A stretch of 12,666 nucleotides of DNA from contig CANIZU010000037.1 of assembly GCA_947472115.1 (NCBI GenBank), positions 1 to 12,666 of the forward strand, given 5' to 3'. The stretch comes from Flavobacteriales bacterium. Lineage in GTDB: Bacteria; Bacteroidota; Bacteroidia; NS11-12g; UBA955. The first letter of the stretch is position 1. Each line of letters starts with the position of its first letter. Both the position numbers and the translations under genes were made by a program. The notes beneath the pieces were generated by a model. The model was not told where the DNA came from, did no database searches, and saw nothing but the letters and a program-made list of their open reading frames with translations. Shown here in pieces: positions 7,241-12,666 of the stretch.

Positions 7241-8590
7241 TTAAAAAGCGTGTCCCAAATTAAAAAAAAACTGCTTGTCCTCTTTAGAAATTGCATAATC
7301 AAATCGCAAAATGGTATTCACGTTCCACGCAATCCGCATCCCCAATCCCGATGAATGTCGATAATTGGCTTTTACCAATGCCCCTCCCAAATTATCACTC
7401 ACACTACCAATATCAAAAAAGGGTACACCGCTGATGGCAAAATGCTGCTTCAAAAATCCAAATTGCGCAACACGACATCTCATTTCAACGGTATTAAACG
7501 TCATCACGCGACCTAAAAACCTTGATTGCTTGAACCCTCTCAAGGTATTGGGCCCGCCCAAGCCTTCGGTACTGCCTTCCGAACTCCATTGATCTTGAAG
7601 CTCAAAAAACGGGGCATCTTTGGATGTATGTCCGCCAGCAACCCTAACTGCCAAAATCATCGCCCGGGGATGCAATTTCAATAAATCAAAATATCCATTG
7701 GCATGGAAATATACCTTGTTGATGTTATATCTCGATCCAAAACTCTTCAAAGACAGCTCATTGGTCAACTCCATAAACCAACCCGAACTGGGATCGGTTT
7801 CCAAATCACGCGTATCGTAAATCAAACCCGTTTGAAAAAAATTGATATTGCTTTTACCCAAGCCATAGGCCAACCCTTTCGCAGCATCCTCTTGTAACAT
7901 ACTTCTTGGTCCGCTGGTCGCCATATTTATCTGCGCCATCTCCAAACCCACCAACGCCCGCATTTTACTTTCCCAAAATGAGCGCTCCATACTCACGTTT
8001 AGGATATATTCCGTTTTTGAATACCCATTATACATGCCCAAACCTGTCTGATTCATGAGTGATTCGTATTTGGAATAGGACAAATTTTGAAGAGGCACCT
8101 GCAAACTGTCGTTATTTGGATAAAGACTCAATCCCGACATACTCCGATTATCCCCTCCAAAATATAGCAGATTGGGATTGGTCTCAACACCTGCCTCTGC
8201 ACGAAGTCGCCAAGGCGACCTACCAATGTAAGGCATATCTAAAACAAACATTAGCTCCCGTTGATTCTTCGTAGTATTGAAAACGGCGATGTCCAATTCC
8301 GCATTATAGGGTGTGTATTTGAAAAACGGATTCGATTTTTTTCCATTGAAGAACAATGAACCTTCTCCACCATAACCCAAGCCATTGATTGGATCCACGC
8401 TGATATCTGGAATTCCGGTGAGATACACCCCCTCCTTTTTATTTTGCAAATCCTCATCACTCAACTTTTTGATACTCGAAATGGCAAAGGGCAAAGTATC
8501 CGAAACAACTTGCGCCTGGAGGCCTAACCCCAAAACAAACGCGATTGTGAAAATCCAAAATTTTAATATATTCACTCCGAAGTTATACAT
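7241..8590 (-). CDS. Omp85/BamA-type outer-membrane beta-barrel protein, DUF5982-like N terminus
   Basis: The protein has 449 residues from ATG 8590. Residues 1-27 (ending LGLGLQAQ) are a signal peptide. Residues about 41-95 (KKLSDEDLQNKKEG, GLGYGGEGSLFFNGKK, FFKYTPY) resemble DUF5982, which sits before bacterial surface antigen (Omp85) barrels in Bacteroidota. The rest consists of alternating amphipathic strands and contains LRGFKQSRFLGR at 350-361, the L/V-R-G-F/Y motif that lies inside Omp85 barrels. The last residue is Phe, as expected for outer-membrane insertion. There are no POTRA domains, so it is not BamA itself; a role in surface lipid or protein handling is possible but unproven. 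The open frame extends to a GTG at 8626, but that codon lies in the tRNA terminator hairpin, so it is rejected. The gene converges on the toxin gene with a 3-base gap. No clear promoter was found upstream. Confidence 0.88.
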   Translation of the reverse strand: MYNFGVNILKFWIFTIAFVLGLGLQAQVVSDTLPFAISSIKKLSDEDLQNKKEGVYLTGIPDISVDPINGLGYGGEGSLFFNGKKSNPFFKYTPYNAELDIAVFNTTKNQRELMFVLDMPYIGRSPWRLRAEAGVETNPNLLYFGGDNRSMSGLSLYPNNDSLQVPLQNLSYSKYESLMNQTGLGMYNGYSKTEYILNVSMERSFWESKMRALVGLEMAQINMATSGPRSMLQEDAAKGLAYGLGKSNINFFQTGLIYDTRDLETDPSSGWFMELTNELSLKSFGSRYNINKVYFHANGYFDLLKLHPRAMILAVRVAGGHTSKDAPFFELQDQWSSEGSTEGLGGPNTLRGFKQSRFLGRVMTFNTVEMRCRVAQFGFLKQHFAISGVPFFDIGSVSDNLGGALVKANYRHSSGLGMRIAWNVNTILRFDYAISKEDKQFFFNLGHAF

Positions 8591-8614
8591 GTAAAGTATT
8601 GAGAACAGTTGAAC

Positions 8615-8644
8615 AAAAAAAGCCACCTGAACTCGATGGCTTTT
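8615..8644 (-). terminator. rho-independent terminator of tRNA-Arg
   Basis: On the minus strand AAAAGCCA (8644-8637) pairs perfectly with TGGCTTTT (8625-8618) around an 11-base loop. An uninterrupted run of seven T (8621-8615) closes the unit. It starts at the last base of the tRNA CCA end, so it terminates the tRNA transcript before the barrel gene. Confidence 0.85.
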
Positions 8645-8720
8645 GGTGCACGCGTAGGGATTCGAACCCCAAACCTTCTCATCCGTAGTGAGATGCTCTA
8701 TCCAATTGAGCTACGCATGC
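8644..8720 (-). tRNA. tRNA-Arg, anticodon ACG
   Basis: The 77-base minus-strand sequence folds into a full cloverleaf. The acceptor GCATGCG pairs with CGCGTGC with one G-U pair. The D stem is GCTC/GAGC, the anticodon stem is TCTCA/TGAGA around CTACGGA (anticodon ACG at 8684-8686), the variable loop is AGGTT, and the T stem is TGGGG/CCCTA around TTCGAAT. The discriminator base is A and CCA is encoded. A34 is expected to be converted to inosine, so this tRNA reads CGU, CGC and CGA. It has its own promoter (8769-8799) and terminator (8615-8644). Confidence 0.97.
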
Positions 8721-8740
8721 ATTACTTTCCTAGGCTGCAA

Positions 8741-8766
8741 GGGTTGGAAACAACCCCGGAAAGGGG
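8741..8766 (-). other. alternative hairpins in the tRNA leader
   Basis: GGGTTG (8741-8746) and CAACCC (8751-8756) form a perfect 6-bp stem with a 4-base loop. CCCC (8754-8757) and GGGG (8763-8766) form a second stem that shares bases 8754-8756 with the first, so only one can form at a time. The first lies in the expected 5' leader of the tRNA transcript. The second reaches the expected transcription start and may be fortuitous. Confidence 0.5.
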
Positions 8767-8768
8767 TG

Positions 8769-8799
8769 CAAATATAGCAATTATTGTTGCAATTTCAAA
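8769..8799 (-). promoter_or_regulatory. promoter of tRNA-Arg
   Basis: The minus strand reads TTTG (8799-8796), 19 bases, then TATATTTG (8776-8769), an exact match to the Bacteroidota -33 TTTG and -7 TAnnTTTG consensus with near-ideal spacing. Transcription should start near 8762, giving a leader of about 40 bases before the mature tRNA end at 8720. Confidence 0.8.
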
Positions 8800-8805
8800 T
8801 GAATT

Positions 8806-8819
8806 ATGGAAATTTCCAT
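8806..8819. repeat. 14-base perfect palindrome in the tRNA/metalloprotease spacer
   Basis: ATGGAAATTTCCAT is its own reverse complement. It lies six bases upstream of the tRNA -33 element and 63 bases before the metalloprotease ATG, a position where a regulator of either unit could bind. The function is unknown. Confidence 0.5.
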
Positions 8820-8852
8820 CCATATCCAAACCCAAAAACCAATCAAATACCA

Positions 8853-8873
8853 CGCAATTTGTGTTAAATTGCG
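8853..8873. promoter_or_regulatory. inverted repeat just upstream of the zinc metalloprotease gene
   Basis: CGCAATTT (8853-8860) and AAATTGCG (8866-8873) are perfect 8-base arms around GTGTT, ending nine bases before ATG 8883. It could be an operator or a 5'-UTR hairpin. No TAnnTTTG promoter is visible on the plus strand here, so the transcription start is unknown. Confidence 0.5.
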
Positions 8874-8882
8874 ACACTGTTT

Positions 8883-11507
8883 ATGAAAAAATCTATCGTT
8901 GTTGTAGTGGCCATCGCCTGCGCCATCGCCCCTGTCCTCAGTAACAAACCGCCTAAAAAACAAAAAGGCGCGACCCCCGCTCCCGCTGCAGAATCTGCGA
9001 CACCCGGAACCGATAAACCCAAAGACAAAGCGGCTACCATCGAAAGCAAAACCAAAAATTGTGTCAAAATCGATGGGCTATTCCCTCTTTATCAAGATAG
9101 TACCGATGGCAAATTATACCTTTTGGTAAACGCCAAACAGCTGAACACAGAATTCATCCACTTTGCCTACACCGAAAACGGGGTCATTGCCGCCGGACTT
9201 CACCGTGGTCAATATCGCGATTCGCGCATCTTCAAAATCACCAAATTCTATGGCAACCTAGAATTTAGCCAGATCAACACGAACTACTATTTTAATCCGA
9301 GTAGCCCGCTTGCGAAAAGTCAAGAAGCCAATATTTCTGATGCACCCCTTGCCTTTGAAAAAATCCTCGCAGAAAACAAAAAAACCGGTGATTACCTGAT
9401 CGACGCCGATGAACTTTTCTTATCTGAGAAATTGCATCAAATCAAAGAAGGCGGTCGCCCCGGCGCCGAAGGCTTCAAACTAGGTAACCTCGCCAAAGGA
9501 AAAACGCAGTATATCAAAATCAAAAACTATCCAGAGAATACGGATTTGGTAGTTCGATACGTATACGACAACCCAGCTCCTATGGGCGGTGGAGAAGATA
9601 TCGCCGACCCCCGCTCTGTATCGATTGAGTTGCAACACAGCATTCTTGCCGCGCCAAAAAATAATTTCAAATCTAGACAAGACGATCCTCGCGTGGGATA
9701 TTTTGCCGACCAAGTGAACGATATGACATCCCCCAACGCCACCAACTACCGCGATGTAATTCACCGTTGGGATTTGCAAAAGAAAGACCCCACAGCGCTA
9801 TTGTCGGAGCCGGTAAAACCCATCGTTTGGTGGATCGAAAACACTACCCCAAAAGAATATCGCGAAACCATAAAAAAGGCCGCATTACAGTGGAATAAAG
9901 CCTTTGAACCCATTGGATTTTTGAATGCCGTACAAGTTTTTGAACAGCCCGATACCGCAACTTGGGACGCCGGCGATATTCGCTACAATGTTTTGCGATG
10001 GACCTCATCTCCCAACCCTCCTTTTGGTGGTTATGGCCCCAGCTTTACCAATCCTCGCTCAGGAGAGATCTTGGGTGCCGATATCATGTTCGAATACGTG
10101 TTCTTGACCAACCGTTATCGCGCACAAAAATTGTTTAAAACCGATGGCGGCCAGGCATTAACCCCTGCGGAAATTATCGAAGAAACTGAAAAAGAACTTC
10201 AAAACGACCAAGCTGATCACAGCCCATTCAAAGGATGCTATGCCGCCGATTGCCTGCATAACGAACACATGTTTGCTAACGCAATGCTTGCAGCTCAAGG
10301 TGCCACCGACGTGGATAAAACTCGCCTGATCAACGAATCAATTCACTACCTCGTTTTGCATGAAATGGGACATACCATGGGACTCATGCACAACATGAAG
10401 GCCTCTCAATTGCATACCCCGGAGGAATTGGCCGACCCAAATCTTACTTACAAAACAGGTTTGATTGGCTCCGTGATGGACTACCCCGCGATCAATTTAA
10501 ACAAGAAGAAAACCAACGTCCAATACTGTCAGACCGAACCCGGACCCTACGATTTGTGGGCGATCGAGTATGGCTACAGTCAAGGTTTGGACGATGAAGC
10601 TGCCGAATCAGCCAGACTTAAATCCATCTTAGAAAAATGCATCGACCCCAAATTGACTTTTGGAAATGATGCCGACGATATGCGTTCACCGGGCAAAGGC
10701 ATCGACCCCCGCGTAATGATCAACGATTTGTCGAGCGATGCAGTAGGTTACGGTATTGAGCGCATCGAAATGACCCAAGAATTGATGAAAAATTTGCGTG
10801 CCACGCACACAGATGGAGAAATCAGCTACCAAGCGATGGTAGGTGCTTATGCATCTTTAAGCGGCGCTTATTCTTCCATGGTGGGCATCATGAGTCGCTA
10901 CATCGGCGGCGTATACGTCAACCGTCCTTACCCTAACCAAACAAATGCGCCCCAACCTTACGAGCCCATCCCCCATTTCCAACAAAAACGCGCCATGGAA
11001 GCCTTGGCGAAATATGCATTTGCGCCAAACGCAATGGAAGTGCCCTCTGATTTGATTCCTTATTTACAGCAACAGCGCAGGGGATTTGGATTTTTCGCAA
11101 AAGAAGAAGATCCAAAACTGATGAATCGCGTTTCAAGAATGCAAGCCGATGTATTGGCTCATTTGCTCAACCCAAAAACGTTGTTGCGAATTTCGGATAC
11201 CAAAGAATATGGCAATCGCTATGTATTGACCGACATGATGGGTGCTTTAACCAACGCCATTTTCATGGAAGATCTAAAAAGCATAGTCAACAGCCACCGC
11301 ATGATTTTGCAAGAAATGTATGTCGAGACGTTGCTCGCAGGAGCGCTTCAGGCAGAAAAAAATCCTTACGATGCGATTTCTAAAGCGGCGATGTACGGCG
11401 AAATCACGCGCATCCAAGAAATGTTAAAAGCAAATCCTGGAACTGCCGAAACCAAAGCACATCGCTCTTTGCTATTGAAAGCCATCGAGAAAGCACAGAA
11501 CAATTAA
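8883..11507 (+). CDS. zinc-dependent metalloprotease, DUF5117/DUF4953 type
   Basis: The protein has 874 residues. Residues 1-20 (MKKSIVVVVAIACAIAPVLS) are a signal peptide, followed by a Lys/Pro/Ala/Thr-rich linker to about residue 55. Residues about 58-270 (CVKIDGLFPLYQDS, GKLYLLVNAKQL, ADPRSVSIELQHSIL) fit the DUF5117 region. The catalytic part shows HEMGHTMGLMH at 493-503, the HExxHxxGxxH zinc site of metzincins with E494 as catalytic base, and SVMDYP with M532 as the probable Met-turn. The C-terminal 340 residues fit DUF4953. The length agrees with the family (about 800-900). No T9SS C-terminal domain and no lipobox are present, so a periplasmic location is most likely. The substrate is unknown. 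The stop TAA is directly followed by the ATG of the DUF423 gene, so the two are probably one transcript. It is unrelated to the M4 protease at 2101-6339. Confidence 0.92.
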   Translation: MKKSIVVVVAIACAIAPVLSNKPPKKQKGATPAPAAESATPGTDKPKDKAATIESKTKNCVKIDGLFPLYQDSTDGKLYLLVNAKQLNTEFIHFAYTENGVIAAGLHRGQYRDSRIFKITKFYGNLEFSQINTNYYFNPSSPLAKSQEANISDAPLAFEKILAENKKTGDYLIDADELFLSEKLHQIKEGGRPGAEGFKLGNLAKGKTQYIKIKNYPENTDLVVRYVYDNPAPMGGGEDIADPRSVSIELQHSILAAPKNNFKSRQDDPRVGYFADQVNDMTSPNATNYRDVIHRWDLQKKDPTALLSEPVKPIVWWIENTTPKEYRETIKKAALQWNKAFEPIGFLNAVQVFEQPDTATWDAGDIRYNVLRWTSSPNPPFGGYGPSFTNPRSGEILGADIMFEYVFLTNRYRAQKLFKTDGGQALTPAEIIEETEKELQNDQADHSPFKGCYAADCLHNEHMFANAMLAAQGATDVDKTRLINESIHYLVLHEMGHTMGLMHNMKASQLHTPEELADPNLTYKTGLIGSVMDYPAINLNKKKTNVQYCQTEPGPYDLWAIEYGYSQGLDDEAAESARLKSILEKCIDPKLTFGNDADDMRSPGKGIDPRVMINDLSSDAVGYGIERIEMTQELMKNLRATHTDGEISYQAMVGAYASLSGAYSSMVGIMSRYIGGVYVNRPYPNQTNAPQPYEPIPHFQQKRAMEALAKYAFAPNAMEVPSDLIPYLQQQRRGFGFFAKEEDPKLMNRVSRMQADVLAHLLNPKTLLRISDTKEYGNRYVLTDMMGALTNAIFMEDLKSIVNSHRMILQEMYVETLLAGALQAEKNPYDAISKAAMYGEITRIQEMLKANPGTAETKAHRSLLLKAIEKAQNN

Positions 11508-11888
11508 ATGAAAACCAACCAACTCATTGGCCTCGGCTGTTTGATGATTGCCACTACCGTTGCCCTCGGAGCTATGGGCGCACATACCCTAGAAGATGCA
11601 ATTTCTGCCCGCTACCTCGAGGTTTGGAAAACCGCATCGCTGTATTTTGCGCTGAATGGATTGGGTTTACTCGCCATTGCAAACATCGCCCCCTCAATAA
11701 AAGGATTACACATCAAACTAATAATTCTAGGTTCATTCATTTTCAGCGTATCTCTTTGGATTCTTGCGCTGAATGAAATCCTATCCCCTGCCTTGCGAAA
11801 GCTCGGAGCCATCACCCCCGTGGGAGGTGTCCTCATGATTGTCGGTTGGACATTAATCGGCATCAATCTATTGCGCCGAGCGGATTAG
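11508..11888 (+). CDS. DUF423 family small membrane protein
   Basis: This 126-residue protein has four predicted membrane spans (about residues 5-24, 43-61, 69-88 and 100-121). It carries the DUF423 signatures GAMGAHTLED (21-30), a central F-S-x-S-L block (residues 79-83), and ITPVGGVLMIVGW (102-114). The family, which includes E. coli YgdD, consists of inner-membrane proteins without a firmly established function. The length is typical. ATG 11508 follows the metalloprotease stop with no base in between, which indicates translational coupling. It ends seven bases before the convergent lipoprotein gene, leaving no room for a normal terminator. Confidence 0.93.
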   Translation: MKTNQLIGLGCLMIATTVALGAMGAHTLEDAISARYLEVWKTASLYFALNGLGLLAIANIAPSIKGLHIKLIILGSFIFSVSLWILALNEILSPALRKLGAITPVGGVLMIVGWTLIGINLLRRAD

Positions 11889-11895
11889 TTCGGAA

Positions 11896-12654
11896 TTATT
11901 TACCTGCTGGCGGTGGAATGTAATCCAATCCCTCCATCGCTGGCATCGCCGTTGGCTTCTGCCCCGGTCTAACATCCAACAACTCCACTTCAATCACCGT
12001 AATTCCATACATATCGTCGAAAGTTCCCGCCATACGAGCCAAAGAAGGATATTCCACGTTAGAAATATACATCTCAAATGATCCGCCCTTGGCAGTTTTA
12101 CCAAACGACTCTTCCAATGGTGGCAACTTCAAACTCTCGATGGTTCCCATAAATGGTTTTTTGTCCTTGCGATTGTCCTGAAACACCTTGCCCTTACCAT
12201 TTTTGATGATGAAATAACATAAAACGCTATCGTAAACACCAGGAATGCTTCCGCTTCCCTTCTTCAATTCTTTGTAATAACCCTTGGCAGCCAAAGGACT
12301 CACACCTTGCTCCTTGCTCAACTTCGCCAACTTATCATTGGTTTCCTTTTGCAACACCTTGATCTTCTTGTCCTGAACCCCTTGCACATAACCTTGATAC
12401 ACCTTGCCCATTACATCCTCTTTAATCGCCAAGCCACTGTCCTTCGAGAAACCCTCTTTGATTCCGCGCAAGAAACTACCATAGTCTAATGCGTCGATGC
12501 CTTGCTGCTTCATACGCTTCGCCGTTTCGTAACCATACACATAGCTGAAAGAATCCTCAGACGTTTTCAAATTCTTACTGGTGTCGATTTTCTCACCGCA
12601 ACCGGCCAATAGACCCAAGGCCAATACCGGAATGATTAATAATTGCTTTATCAT
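11896..12654 (-). CDS. lipoprotein with FKBP_N domain and degenerate FKBP-type domain
   Basis: The protein has 252 residues. Residues 1-19 form a lipoprotein signal with lipobox LAGC (C19), so it should be lipid-anchored in the envelope. Residues about 30-120 (SEDSFSYVYGYETAKRM, SFLRGIKEGF, EQGV) fit the helical FKBP_N dimerisation domain of Mip/FkpA-type prolyl isomerases. Residues about 122-228 follow an FKBP layout (YYKELKKGSG, YDSVLCYFIIKNGKGKVFQDN, VIEVELLDV), but core catalytic positions differ. VFQDN replaces VFDSS, the V-I-x-G-W segment reads LKLPPLEESF without Trp, and the late AYG segment is lost. It may therefore bind substrate as a chaperone rather than isomerise proline bonds; that is inference. 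The tail is Pro-rich (YIPPPAGK). The upstream region is cut by the window edge after 12 bases. TAATTTG just before the ATG loosely resembles a -7 element. Confidence 0.85.
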   Translation of the reverse strand: MIKQLLIIPVLALGLLAGCGEKIDTSKNLKTSEDSFSYVYGYETAKRMKQQGIDALDYGSFLRGIKEGFSKDSGLAIKEDVMGKVYQGYVQGVQDKKIKVLQKETNDKLAKLSKEQGVSPLAAKGYYKELKKGSGSIPGVYDSVLCYFIIKNGKGKVFQDNRKDKKPFMGTIESLKLPPLEESFGKTAKGGSFEMYISNVEYPSLARMAGTFDDMYGITVIEVELLDVRPGQKPTAMPAMEGLDYIPPPAGK

Positions 12655-12666
12655 GTCAAATTATTT

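Noticed and set aside
8591..8626. N-terminal extension of the Omp85 barrel to a GTG at 8626
   Set aside because: The codon lies inside the tRNA terminator hairpin and would lengthen the signal peptide needlessly.
8609..8944. 111-residue plus-strand open frame containing GIRTPNLLIRSEMLYPIELRM
   Set aside because: This is the well-known false protein translated from the antisense strand of a tRNA; it covers the tRNA-Arg gene and its promoter.
1..12666. CRISPR array, transposon ends, phage genes or a defence island
   Set aside because: No regularly spaced repeats, transposase, integrase or defence-type enzyme cluster were seen on either strand. The toxin-antitoxin pair stands alone among envelope genes.

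Overview
The window looks like a chromosomal segment of a Bacteroidota (Bacteroidetes) bacterium. The evidence is a secreted protease ending in a type IX secretion (T9SS) type B / gliding-motility C-terminal domain, a Bacteroidota-type DUF5117-like zinc metalloprotease, a DUF5982-like Omp85 barrel, promoters of the TTTG-N19-TAnnTTTG kind, and start codons without Shine-Dalgarno sequences. A finer taxonomic placement is not possible from sequence reading alone.

Layout from left to right. (1) Bases 1-382 (-) hold the 5' part of a gene for a secreted coiled-coil protein that leaves the window. (2) A 327-base AT-rich spacer follows. (3) Bases 710-1372 (+) encode an unrecognised protein, closed by a hairpin terminator at 1374-1401. 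(4) The minus strand carries a probable two-gene unit: a 1412-residue secreted M4 (thermolysin-like) protease with PKD, CUB-like and seven Ig-like domains plus the T9SS tail, then a DUF2461 protein 19 bases downstream. (5) Divergent from it is a VapBC-type toxin-antitoxin pair (6477-7237, +) with an inverted repeat over its promoter. The antitoxin looks like a ribbon-helix-helix domain joined to a DUF2281-like tail. (6) On the minus strand lies an Omp85-type outer-membrane barrel (7241-8590), preceded by a self-contained tRNA-Arg(ACG) unit with its own promoter, leader hairpin and terminator. (7) On the plus strand, a DUF5117-type zinc metalloprotease (8883-11507) abuts a DUF423 membrane protein with no gap. 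(8) On the minus strand is a lipoprotein with an FKBP_N domain and a degenerate FKBP domain (11896-12654).

Most genes concern the cell envelope: secreted or periplasmic proteases, an outer-membrane barrel, a small inner-membrane protein and an FKBP-like lipoprotein. The toxin-antitoxin pair is the only accessory-looking module. I see no CRISPR array, transposase, phage gene or multi-gene defence island, and no convincing new system. The best leads are the composite antitoxin with its operator, the GC-rich perfect hairpin inside the protease gene, the degenerate FKBP lipoprotein and the unassigned protein at 710-1372. Two long reading frames begin at non-ATG codons that I judge wrong; the starts are corrected to 6339 (protease) and 8590 (barrel).
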